Below, piece after piece: positions 24,601 through 35,312 of a DNA stretch of 64,000 nucleotides. The translations under genes were made by a program, and so were the position numbers. How positions within the stretch are numbered: the stretch's first letter is position 1; each line of letters opens with the position of its first letter. The notes under the pieces were generated by a model. That model saw only the letters and a list, made by a program, of their open reading frames with translations, was not told the DNA's origin and ran no database searches. The stretch lies in assembly GCA_013396655.1 (NCBI GenBank), contig WBMV01001920.1, positions 666,632-730,631 on the forward strand. Direction: 5' to 3'. This DNA comes from Campylorhamphus procurvoides (taxonomy: Eukaryota > Chordata > Aves > Passeriformes > Dendrocolaptidae).

Positions 24601-26964
24601 TTCTGGACCCATTTCATTCTCTGCAGTGCTTTACAGAAATGTGTTCCACAAGCGGATTGTGATAGTAATCGATTGCTTTAGCTGGAGAGATATCCCATAA
24701 AGTTCAGCCTGAGACTCTGAGAGCAGCTATTTTCTTGCCATCCCATGGAGCCCAAATGTCTTGTTGCCTCTAAATCAGGAATATCATATATGATGGGGGC
24801 TTTTCCATCCTTCTGGGGCTCTTCCCTCTCACGGTGAATCAAAGGATGAGATTCAAACACTAAATGCCAGGCAGGGAGTCTCCCTGTATCCTTGTGTTAC
24901 CTTTGCTGCCTTCTGAAATCAACACGTTCCCCAGCCAGGGAATGTGTAAATTCTTTTGGCTACCACTCACTTTTGGATGAATCCCAACTCTGCATATACA
25001 CAATGGTCGGTTTCCTCGGTGTTTGAATGAACCAGAAAGGCTTTGTCTGCTATAGATGGGTGCTTTCAATCCCATTTATGGTACATTATATCAGTCTGAA
25101 ATAGCATCTGCGAGGTCCTTAAACTGAACCACCATCAGATTTACAGCCACCGCAGAGGAGTTTGCAGGCTGGCTCCAGAGAGCTATGAGCAATAACCATA
25201 CTCTCCTGAAATATTTGCTTTCTCTGCAAAGTTGACCTGAGGAAGAATGCGTTGTTCATTTGAAGATCTAAGTTTGTTCATTTATTCAGAGAATGTCTTC
25301 ACTTCAGAATGTAAAGAGATGAGATTCAGAGCTGAGAGCCAAAGATATACTTCTTGTTACTGCAGAGCTGGTGACAGCTGCACAGACAGGGAGCTTCCCG
25401 TGGTACATCCACACATCTGCAAGGTAAAACATGAAGGATTTGAGTTGTTCAACATCATGAGATGAACAAGACAGTTCAACTAAGCACAGTCTTCCTCTCA
25501 AACCTCTGCCCAGAGTATGCCTGGGACCTAGTATGAAACTCAGCAAAGAGAAGAGAAAATGCATGCACTGACATGTTCTCAGTGTTTAGTCTCTCTGCTG
25601 CCTTGCAGAGCAGTTGAAGCGCCTTGGTAGGGCTTCAACAGCAGGGCCAAAGTAGGATGCACCAAAAATCTCCCCCAGAAGCCTATTCTCGGGTCATTTC
25701 CAGTCCATTGGTCACCTGTGCTCTAATGCAGGCCAAACTCAGGGGACACATTGCCCTCACTGGAAACCTCTTGGAAATGGCTGGTTGCTGTCTGTTGTCC
25801 TGGGCAAATTCATGAAGTCAGATGAGAGTAGGGAGGTTTTACTTGATGCTGTGCAGATGTGGCCAGTGACAGCCCATGCCTCAGATGCTCCCTGTCTAAG
25901 TAGGCAGGACACATGAAGAGTGGGCAGAGTTGCCAACTCAAGCTGCCAGAACCCTGTGTTTATGTGAAATTCTTGGCTTTTATTTAAAATAATAATAATC
26001 ATAATAAAAAAATCTGACCCATTCAGTTGGAAATATGATCCCTGAAGAGTCAGAAACCACAAGGCCACTCAAAAAGGCACATAATTCACATGTATATGCT
26101 TATACCTCTTGATTTTTAAGCCAAAATCATGGTCTTTGGAGGCTCATCTTAAGACTTATGAATTCCTAGAGGCTGACAGTACCAAGTGGGGATAGGGCAA
26201 AATTAGCACATGGGGGGAAAAAAAGAGTTGCCAAAGGTATGACAGCAGGTCAGTGGGAGTGCCAGGCCTCGTGCCTCCTCACCCCAGGTACCTGCCATAT
26301 TGCCGGGCCTCCTTCCCCGAAGGAAATTAAGAGTCCCTAAAGCAATCCTGACTATTTTAGTCTTGTTTCCATCTTCCTTTTGATGCTCTTATTTTCAGCA
26401 GCACACAGATCTTGCAGCATCCCACTGCTCCCCATAGGGTGTTGCTCCATCTCTGGGGCTCATGGCCATGGTACTGTGTGCTGATGACAGCTGTGGGAGT
26501 TTGCAGTAGCTGAACATTTGCATGCCATGAATATGCAGTTCTGATCATGGCCCAGTTCTCCACGCAGCAGCCTGTGCATGTTTGCCAGGAACAGCAGCAC
26601 CCTGTGTGTGTCTAGATTCCAGGAAACACCACTTTCTGGAGTCTTGGGTGGCATCTTTGTGTATGCTTGACTGTTTATAATCACAAACACCTGGATAACC
26701 AGCTTTCTGTTCAGTACCCTGGGAAATCTGGGTTTGTTTTTAATCACAGCAAAAACCAGGGTCTTCCTGGTTGAAAAGCAATCATCCCTACCTGAGCCTT
26801 TTCCAGGATCTGATTTCTGCCCATGAGCACAGCACGGAAAGCTCCCAGCACAAACCACAGCGCTCGCCAAGGGCACAGCCTGCCAGTGGCTCCTGTCCCT
26901 GTCACACTGACTTCTAATTTCTGTTTACACCAGCACAATGTCAAACATCACAGCAGCAGCTTTG

Positions 26965-27130
26965 GCGGAAGGTGAGTCTGTTAGAACGGAGGTGTCGCTT
27001 CCTCTACTGAGGCCTCTCTAATAACGCCAAGATGCTTTTCTAACTAATTAATTACAGGGCTTTGGCTGAGTTGCTTTAATGATTCCCATCTTCCTGCTGC
27101 TGCTCTGCAATCAGCACTACTTGCAGTGCT
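26965..27130. promoter_or_regulatory. candidate enhancer with TAATTAATTA palindrome
   Basis: The perfect TAATTAATTA palindrome at 27045-27054 is the same 10-mer seen in the LPP intron at 1947. It is flanked by preserved CpGs (GGCGG, AACGG, GTCGC, AACGCC) and a GC-richer CTGCTGCTGCTCTG stretch. It is repeat-free and has no good ORF. Function is inferred from texture only. Confidence 0.35.
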
Positions 27131-29283
27131 GTTCAGAGCAACACCGATGCCATCAGAGCAGACGGATGAGCAATATGGGGCAGGGGGGATAATTTTTGTA
27201 AGCCAGACGTACCGTGAGATGCTTGACTTTCTACTCTCTGATGTATTTTCCTAGAGAAGAGGATAAAGATACAGTAGGCAGGTAGATCTAGCAGGCCTTT
27301 AGCCCTGAGCAGGACTGCTGTCTCAGGGGAAAAGCTTATGCAGAGTGTAAATAAGTCTCACCTTCTCATTAAAAACCATAAAGTCCTCAGGGTCCAGCTT
27401 GCATGTGCATCCAATTGACTCGGTGGATCACAAAAAATTGAAGGTACAGTCTGGACACTTTGCTACTGGATCTTGAATATTGAAACTGGCTCTAGATGAA
27501 AGGATATGATCAGAGTCAGTGATCCAGCCCACCTATTAGTTCTGCACAGAGTCATAGTACCTGGCTTCCCATGCTTGTACAAATCAAAAACTTGAGTTCA
27601 AATACTTACAGACTCAGTAGACAAAGGATACAGCATGACTTGACCAGGCTACACCAGACCATATTGTATTAAAGCATGACTGTGTGTAGGGACAATCCCA
27701 TGTTGTTTCCACTTACTACCCACTTAATTTATCAACTTTACACACTGCAGTAGAACCAACCCCCTGACCCAGGCTTGCCTCGTGCCTTACTGCAATGGTG
27801 ATGGCGATTCCTCACCTCAAAAAAATAAGCAGAGTAGAAAATGAAAGGCAGCAAGAGAAAGCAGCTGGGAGAGCAGCACGTCAGCACAAAGACAGCAGCC
27901 TCAGGAAACAGCTCCTGAACGGCTGTGGGTCACTGTGGAGCAAGATGTCAGAAAGAATTTGAAGGCAGATACTGGTGTCCTTCGAGGTCCATTCCAGGAG
28001 TATGCACAAAGAAATATTATGGTATTTTTCTGAGATATAAGGGATGGACTAGGTACATGAAAAGCAACTTGGTGTTGGCGCCTTTTTTCCATAAAGTTAT
28101 TTTTTATTATTTTTCAGTACTTCTAAATGTCTGTACAGGTATTTCTATTTCAGTCCCTGTGTCATGAGCCAAACAGAGGTGATGAGATGAAGTCCTTTAA
28201 GTTCCATAATTAACAGCTGGTCACCTGAGCAGCAGAAGTGGTCAAGCCTGCTTTCCTATGGAGCTATGCCATATGTGGATTCTTTGCTAAGAAGGAGTGA
28301 ATTCTTTCTCCAGAATTTGTTTGCAAGAGACCTTACTGAGGTAATTCCCCCTGACAAAAAACGTGCTAGAATCTAGTATCTTTAGGATTTTTCCACTCAG
28401 TTCCTTCCCCTCCAGTCTGAGGGAGTGAAATTGGTTAGGGAGTCCTGAAGTTATCTGAGGGTGGGAAAGATAAATGGTAGGGGAAAGCTGGCAAACAGAT
28501 GCAAGTGGATAATGCCATAATGTATAATAAGAAACCTCTTGGAAGGGTGTGTGTGTATATCTGAAAGGAGATAAATTAAGATACAAAACGCATTCTCCAT
28601 GATTCTTTCCTGAGGCACCTATAACACCAAATAAATGACACCCTGGTCTCCAGCACACCAGCTCACCAGCTGAACCTGCTGCACTTGGTACAGCTCTTCC
28701 AAATACAATCCTGCAGCCAAACATCCGAGGAGTCACCGCATCACTGCAGCCTCTATCCCCAGCAGAAGTTCAAACACAAAAGTGCTGTGACCTCTCCCTC
28801 AGTGTAATTGAAAAATATTAGCAGCGCCTTTGTACCATCTTGAAGCTTTTGTGCTGAATTTGCATCTAATAAGAAAGGGCCTTTTTAAGGGCAAATAAAT
28901 AAATAAATGGAGGAAACCTTCTCTTTGAGCTAATTTTAGGCACATCCATGCTGACAGCTGCTCTTCCCTGATATATCTCAGCCACATCCTGGAAGGACCA
29001 GGGAGACTAAGCTCCATTCATGCCACTGCAACTGAGAAAAGCCTTTGTTTGTTTTGTTTTTAAGGGACTGATGGTAGCTGGCTTTCCAGAGCGTCCCTTC
29101 ATCCTGGTTTCCATTATAATACAGGTGGGAACAGAGGCGAGGCATATGTATGGGTGTCCAAGCCATACCCAAGGCTGTTGCTGTTGCTGGGCATGGGGTG
29201 TTAGGCTGAGGTCTGCACTCAGTGGCCTTTTACCACTTTCCTAACTGGGGAAGAAATCCTGGAGCACCAAGATGTGGGCCCTG

Positions 29284-29325
29284 GAGATACCCCAAATGAT
29301 GAGATACCTCAAATGATGAGATACC
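29284..29325. repeat. 17-bp tandem repeat, about 2.5 copies
   Basis: A unit starting GAGATACC and ending AAATGAT begins at 29284, 29301 and (partial) 29318. The first two copies differ at one position. It is a small minisatellite. Confidence 0.85.
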
Positions 29326-29739
29326 CCAGTGAGACAGTTGGGCATGTGGGAACACCACGGGAGAGAGAGGCCATGACAGGCTGCAGATGTGCAAGAGACA
29401 GTTCCAGGAAGAGCAGTGAGGCAGGACCTGCTCCTGTGAGCCTTGTGTTCAGCCATCAATGACTTGACAGATCCGGCCACCTCTGCTGAGGTGGAGAGTG
29501 GCAGGGAAGGCTTCTTCCTCCTCTAGTGTGAAGTAAGCCAAGATCTGTGCCTTGCATAGCTTTAGCCCCTGGGTTAAACTCTGTATTTCTCCTCACTCCA
29601 TCTCCCAAAGCATATAGATGGAGCATGGTGGAAAAGTCCCAGCCCATGTCTGCTCAGAGACTGAAAGACAACATGGCATAGATACTGCTCTTTGATCTTC
29701 ACCTGTAGCTTTTTTCTTCCTCTGCTCAAATTAGAAACT

Positions 29740-29940
29740 CAGGACTTGTCTAGCTTGGATGATTGTTTCATTTCCTCGTTGAAAAAGTGATTACCCCTTT
29801 AGTTCTCATAATTACCTAATCAGGAAAAATCAAATCAATCAATGTTAATTTCGACCCTAATAAATATTCTCTGCTATTCTATACATTTATGTATATCTCA
29901 AAACTCATCCTAATTTCAAGGAAAACATGATTTCAGAAGT
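29740..29940. promoter_or_regulatory. candidate conserved non-coding block
   Basis: This AT-rich, repeat-free sequence holds ATAATTACC, CCTAATCAG, a run of ATCAA repeats (AAATCAAATCAATCAATG) and GTTAATTTCGACC. The mixture suggests clustered homeodomain, PBX or TALE-type sites. This is an inference from sequence texture only. Confidence 0.3.
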
Positions 29941-30159
29941 CAGACCAGCTTGTTCAGCATCAGGCTCAGCAGTGTGCCACACATCCTGTGAACACACAGC
30001 GAGGGGACAGCATGTGACAGAGGGAAGCTGAACAAACACACCTGGAAACTGGGATGGGAAAGGCCAATGCATAACAGGATGTCACATAGTCCATGCCCTA
30101 CCACAAGATAGGACCAACTGGACTCAGGCTAGCCCAGAGAGATGTTTGCCTCTGTCTTG

Positions 30160-30330
30160 TTTCTGAAAGAATTCAAGGATACAGACCTCACAGACCCCCT
30201 AGGCAATCTTTTCAGTGCTTAACTGTTCTTATTATTTGAAACATTCCAAGATAGGGCCAAAGTTAAGCCCTCTCTGATGAACTTTAAGCTTATTGTTTCC
30301 TGCCTTGCCCACACTGGACTAATGAACTGT
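30160..30330 (-). mobile_element. old CR1-like LINE fragment, antisense
   Basis: On the plus strand, CTAGGCAATCTTTTCAGTGC followed by AACTGTTCTTATTATTTGAA parallels the reverse complement of the CR1 3' region (cctgggcaacctgttccagtgc ... caccctcatagt). Further on, AACTTTAAGCTTATTGTTTCC is in the place of the usual 'agtttaaaaccattaccccttg'. It is more decayed than the copy at 21.4 kb, so it is likely an ancient insertion. Confidence 0.5.
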
Positions 30331-33300
30331 TCTTGACCTGCGTTGTTTCTTCATGTGGATGGTGGATCTGGGGATGATGTTAAAAGGTGAGAAAATGAAC
30401 CTGGACTGACTGTAGTTATTGCACAAAATTGCCTAATGGTTTCTGTGAATTGGTAAATTCAGAAGCCAACTGAGACAGAAGCAAGGCCTTTGCTAGTCTC
30501 CTAAAACAACAAAACATCTCAGCTTTTGGGATGAGCCTCTCTACTCAGGAGAAGTCATGTGGAGGGTCTAGCTAGTGTCTGTGTGGTTCACCCTGCTCCA
30601 TAAAGAGGGCTGGAACATTTTTCTGTCTTTATATGTGTTGGTCTTGATGGTTGCTTACTGCCATGATTTCTACTCCAGGACAGATCTGTGGGGAAAGGGT
30701 CAGGTGGAAAAATGTAGCATGAACTTAGCAGTCACCTACCTGCTATTATTTACCCTGATAAGGGCTCAAGTGCTTCTTCTGGTATTGATAATAGCAGCAA
30801 TACTTAAACTGTAATTGTCCAAGCTTAAGTCTTCTCAGCATTGTACCAGATGCTGAGATGCCTCTGACAGATTTTTCCCCATGTGCATATCTGTGCCCAC
30901 CCTGCTGAGTGGAACAGCTCTGCTGGGCAGCAGAATGGCAGTGCACTGGGCCAGGACTCTGACTGAATGCTGGGTTCATGCAGCATCAAGCATCATGTGC
31001 TGTGACATGGGCTCTTCCACATAGCGGGGCATCTGCTGTGGAAGGGCGTGAGCCAGATAAAGAGGGTCAGGCTGACTTTGCTGGAAAAATTGCTCTGTGT
31101 ATGTCCCCACCCAGCTATTCTTGGGGAGGAGGTGCTCCTTCCATCCTGCAACCTGTGCCCTTCTCCCAGCTGTCCTACATCACGGGACTGCATCTGGACC
31201 TTCTCATCCTTTGGAAGAGGCTGACATGTGGCTTAGGAGTCAGGAGGGTTGCATGTTTGTGGTTAGCCAAGGCTTGTGTTTTAGAGGATGCTTTGGCCCC
31301 TGATGACTTTGTCTGTGGGGCTGGCCTCGAGGACAGATGCTTAGCAGTGAAGCAACACAGTGCCAGATTTTTAGATGCTGGCACTTATTGTGGTTTTTGA
31401 GGAAGTTCCTCCACACAAAAACACACATTTTTTTCAGGAATTTCCTGAGCAACTCCTGGTACAGGTAAACCTCACTCATCTCTTTCTTAGTCTCCATATG
31501 GTAAAAAATCCTCCTAAAGCCATGTCTGGCAAATGCATTGAGCAATGGTGGCCTCCCAGCACCCAGCCCCCACGTGGCAGATGGAGCTGAGCATGAGGCA
31601 GTTTTGTGCTGTTTCATGTCTTTCAAGGAAATAATTCCTGAAGAGGAGGGAGGGCTTTGCTCCAGGGAGATAAGCAATCCCATTGAGCCAGACCTTTGTG
31701 TTTCTTCTCTTCCCATTTTACTAGACAGCATCCTGAGGGATGGCGCCAAGGGGGCTGTTGAGCCTGTGGGAGCAGGGTGGGAGCCCTGAGGTGCTGCCCA
31801 GGAGCTTGGCTCCATCCAACCACCTTTGAAGCAGGGATCAGCCCCTCTGCCCAGCACACAACCTGGCTGCATTGCAGTGCCAGAGAGTAACCCTGTATCT
31901 GAGGCCTGAGAGCAGACCCTGCCTGAGCACTTCTGCCAGGCCATGGAGGAAGAGTAGGACTTGGAGCAATCCTGGCGTGCTCACAGCATAGGCCTGACTG
32001 CAGGGTATCTCAGGTCCTGTGGGCAGGCTCTGGCATCTCGTGTGTGTCAGCCTACTCCCCTGAGCTCTGTCCAGCCCTCTTGCTTTGCTCAGTGGAGTCC
32101 CACCTTCACCCACTGCACTTGACAATATCCATGCACATCTTGGTCAGACGTAGTTCACAAGGCTCCTTTCCCACCAGGTCTCCTTGCAAGAGGACTGTGC
32201 CAGCAGGCTCAGCTGGGAGTGTGCTGGCAGCAGGAGAGGAGACCCTGCCCACCCTGTGTCCTGGAGAGGCCAGGCTGGACCAGGAAAGACAACATGGTTG
32301 CAGGCAGATATGTCAGGAGCAGGACAGGAGAGGAAACGGGCTGGGATTGGGAACATGGTGAGGCACCATGGCTATGTCTGAGATGAGCTGCTACATTAGT
32401 GACGGTGTTGGGCAGAGGTGGCCAAGACTGGGATGTCTATAAGGGATATGTCAAGACCGAGTGGAGCTGACACAGGTGTAGGAGGTGGGAGGGAAGGAAA
32501 CCTCAGGCCTGGCAAGGGTTGAGGCAAAGAACTGGCATGACCATGTGCCAGAAACTGCCCTGAGTGGAGAAAGGCTTGTGGCACATCATGGCAGTGCAAG
32601 CAGTCCAGGGCATGATGGAGCTGTGTGTCTGGCTGGCAGTTCTCAAAGCACCTGTGAACAGAAGGTTTCCAAAGATCCAGAGCTGAATTAGTGGAAGATC
32701 CTGAACCTAGGTAGGATGGGAAAGCTGTAACAGATATGCCAGCCTGGGAGAGGAGAGATTGCAAGAGTTCCCTGCAGGTCAGGACCCCAAGTTTCGTTTT
32801 CAACACTGCCAACATGTGAGGGTCTCTGGTTCAATGAACCACATAGAAAACAATGTGGTTTTAGTCAGAAATGTGACATAAGATGCCTGGGAGGAGAGGT
32901 TTGCAAGGGCAAAAGGGGTCTAAGTGCATGTAATGGCCCAGAGATCTCATTAGAGCTGCAGGGGAAGACCCCAGCATGGCTCAGGCGAGGACACCAGAGT
33001 GGTCGCTGGGCAAAGGCTTGTGGGCAAGTGTAGAGTGTATGATTGGGGTGGCCTCTAGCCATGACACCTGCTATTAATAGGTTCAGTAACTCCGCCACTC
33101 TGCAAGCTGCATGTTCAACCACTGCCGGGAGAGCCTTCCCTAGGTCTGACCCTCTTCCCTTTACCGTGCAAGTGTCTGGATCTGAAGCAGCCAAGCTCTC
33201 CAAGCACAGTGTGTCTAAGCAGCATCTTCTGCCCTGGGTACAAAAAGATAAATAAAAGACCATGCAGAGACTTCATCCTCTTTACTGCCCCCACTCTCCA

Positions 33301-33593
33301 TTTTCCTGCCTAAGCCCCTGTTCCTCCTGGGATACCGGATTCTCATTCAGGAAAGCAGCCTCAGTTCCCCAGCAGTATTTGTCCTGGGCACAAGGGCATC
33401 AGAAGCAGGAGCTTGACTGTCAGCATATCCAGGAAGCACAGGCTTGCATGGTCCCTAGGGGGGAATTATTTGCTGATTGCATCTGTTTCCCAGAAGCATC
33501 ACTACAATTCATCCTGGGATTCACGTTTTTATCCAGCAAATAAGCACCTTGGGAGCTTTGTTTCCATCTTAGTTGTTAAATTTAGAAGTGGTG

Positions 33594-33685
33594 CTTCCCC
33601 TTCTCCCACCCTCTCCTGCCCCCTCCCCAACAGCTCCCGTATCTCCCCTCCAGCCCCCACCCTCACCTCCAGCTCTCCCTCTTTG
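33594..33685. repeat. C-rich polypyrimidine tract (G-rich on minus strand)
   Basis: About 90 bases are mostly C and T with many runs of three to five C. On the minus strand these are G runs able to form G-quadruplexes. The tract borders the candidate regulatory block at 33.68-33.93 kb. Confidence 0.6.
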
Positions 33686-33930
33686 TCGCATTACATAGTA
33701 ATCTGAGATGCATTGGCCAAGCTCCAGGGAACAGAATGTACTTGGCAGGGAGACGGGTCTTGATGTCTGCAAAATGTCGGGAAATGCAGCCAAGAGCTGC
33801 TAACTGGGTCATTAACCTCTAGAAGAAGAGCAAGTTGTGGAGCTGTGCTCTGTCTCCCTTCATCTCACCAATAAAAATGTCTCAGCAATAAGCGAGGGAA
33901 GAAGAGGTTTACAGCTTTAAGTCCTAAACA
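33680..33930. promoter_or_regulatory. candidate conserved non-coding block
   Basis: This repeat-free block lies between two C-rich tracts. It includes TCGCATTACATAGTAATC, GGTCATTAACC, CAATAAAAATG and an AATAAGCGAGGG stretch. Retained CpGs and homeodomain-like cores suggest regulatory sequence. No coding frame is convincing. Confidence 0.3.
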
Positions 33931-34927
33931 GTCAATGCAACCACCCCTCCCTGACCCCCCTTCTCCTTACCCTCTCCCCCAGCACAATATTAAAGCCTAT
34001 AAGTGGCCTTTTAAAAACCCAGCGGTCCCCAAACAGCTGTCCCTTGGTGCTTGTAAAGAGGCTACTGGAGCAAACCAGTTACTTCCAGTGACACGCTGCT
34101 CCTTCTGTTCATGGTCAGAGGGGTTCAAAGGAAGGGCCTTTTCCTAAGTTGTAGCCCCCTGCAACCCTTATGTAAGTTGGGGCCAGGTGCTGCTATTGCT
34201 CCATGGACCTACATACCCCTCTTCCCTGTCCTCATATTAGCTGTATACGATGTTTCTTGCCACCCCATGTGCATGAGCTGCCTTCCTGTGTTGGAAGCAC
34301 AGGTTGCAGGCAGAGATGGCTGGTTCCCCCCCACGGGGAAGGATGCAGCGCTGCAAGACAGCAGCCAAGAGGCCAAGGAGGGTCCTGAGCTCAAATGATG
34401 CAGCCCATGTCACTTTTTGAAATTTGAAATAGACCTGCTTGCCAATGGCAGTGAGGGCTCTGCAGGCTGCAAGGGGTCCCCCAGAATAGGGAGTTCTGGC
34501 AAGAGTCAGCCAAGGGGCAGGAGGACGGTGCTCCATCTCCGAAAATCCCCATCTCCTACAACCCGGGGTGGCTGTTCAGCGAGGTCACAGGATGGAGGCT
34601 AGTGTGGTGGATGGGTGAGGGGAAGAAAGGCATCACAGGGCCAGAACCCTTCCTCAGAGGTCGTTTATTTCTATCCTTGTCTTCTGGAGATCCATCCTTA
34701 GGAAAGACTTGGCTGAGCCGTCCAAGGACCCCATGCTCATTCCTGTGCCTGGTGCCTTCACGTTGGGACCTTCCATGAACACCCAAACACGCGTTCCATT
34801 TGCTCCTAATCCATATTAAACGGACTGAAAACAAGTCAGGGCACTTCTGGAATTGAGAAAAACAGGGGGAAAGGGCTACCTCCTGAAGCCCGGTCTCTCC
34901 AGATCAGCCCCGCTGGCCGAGCCGGCG

Positions 34928-34984
34928 ATGAGGAGCCGGGGATGAGGAGCCGGGGATGAGGAGCCGGGGATTGAGGAGCCGGGG
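34928..34984. repeat. 14-15-bp GC-rich minisatellite, four copies
   Basis: The unit ATGAGGAGCCGGGG occurs at 34928-34941, 34942-34955 and 34956-34969. A fourth copy with one extra T is at 34970-34984, and decayed pieces flank it. Every unit carries a CpG and a GGGG run. Confidence 0.92.
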
Positions 34985-35047
34985 ATGCTCCGGGATTGAG
35001 CCGCATCCCAGCCCCGCAGCAGCGCCGCCCCGGCAATCCCGCTCCCC

Positions 35048-35066
35048 CAGTGCCCTCTGCCGGCGA
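35048..35066 (-). promoter_or_regulatory. strong CTCF-like motif
   Basis: Against the reverse-complement 19-mer consensus YRSYGCCMYCTRSTGGCCA, the plus-strand sequence CAGTGCCCTCTGCCGGCGA matches 17 of 19 positions by hand count (mismatches C for T and G for C near the 3' end). The motif therefore lies on the minus strand. It sits between the two minisatellites inside the CpG islet, which would suit an insulator or loop anchor between LPP and the next gene. CTCF ChIP would decide. Confidence 0.5.
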
Positions 35067-35103
35067 GTCCGCGCCACTGCAGCACGGGGGGCTCGGCGAG
35101 GGC

Positions 35104-35312
35104 GCTTTGGGGGGCGGCAGAAATTTGGGGGGCTGCAGAGCTTTAGGGGGGCAGCAGAAATTTGGGGGGCGGCAGAGCTTTGGGGGCAGCAGAAATTTGG
35201 GAAGCTGCAGAGCTTTGAGGGTCTGTAGAGCCTTGGGGGGCTGCACAACTTTGGAGGGCGGCAGAGCTTTGGGGGACGGCACTGCTTTTGGGGTTGGCAG
35301 TGCTTTGAGGGG
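35104..35312. repeat. G-rich minisatellite, unit about 19-20 bp, roughly ten copies
   Basis: The pattern G(C/A)GGCAGAAATTTGGGGGG alternates with CTGCAGAGCTTTAGGGGGG-like units across about 210 bases. The first five or six units are well matched and later ones are diverged. Nearly every unit ends in a run of four to six G, giving strong G-quadruplex potential on the plus strand. The alternating AAATTT and AGCTTT forms suggest a higher-order unit of about 38 bp. Confidence 0.9.

Larger units (their letters stand above)
23511..30159. other. intergenic sequence with several candidate regulatory blocks
   Basis: I support no gene here. Open frames up to 149 codons (28287-28736 minus) have no recognisable domains. 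The candidate regulatory blocks near 24.4, 27.0 and 29.8 kb and a small tandem repeat at 29.28 kb are listed separately. An AAAT-type microsatellite is at about 28890-28910. Confidence 0.6.
30331..34880. other. intergenic, moderately GC-rich; no supported gene
   Basis: The segment contains the longest open frame in the window (31240-31944 minus, 234 codons), but its translation shows no domain, signal peptide or composition I can link to a family. Local GC content is raised, which lengthens chance frames. C-rich tracts occur at about 33594-33685 and 33941-33978. Confidence 0.55.

Noticed and set aside
31240..31944. Longest open frame in the window, 234 codons on the minus strand
   Set aside because: No domain, signal peptide or family resemblance. 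The region is GC-raised, where long chance frames are expected, and no promoter, splice or poly(A) context supports a gene. Codon constraint across species would be needed.
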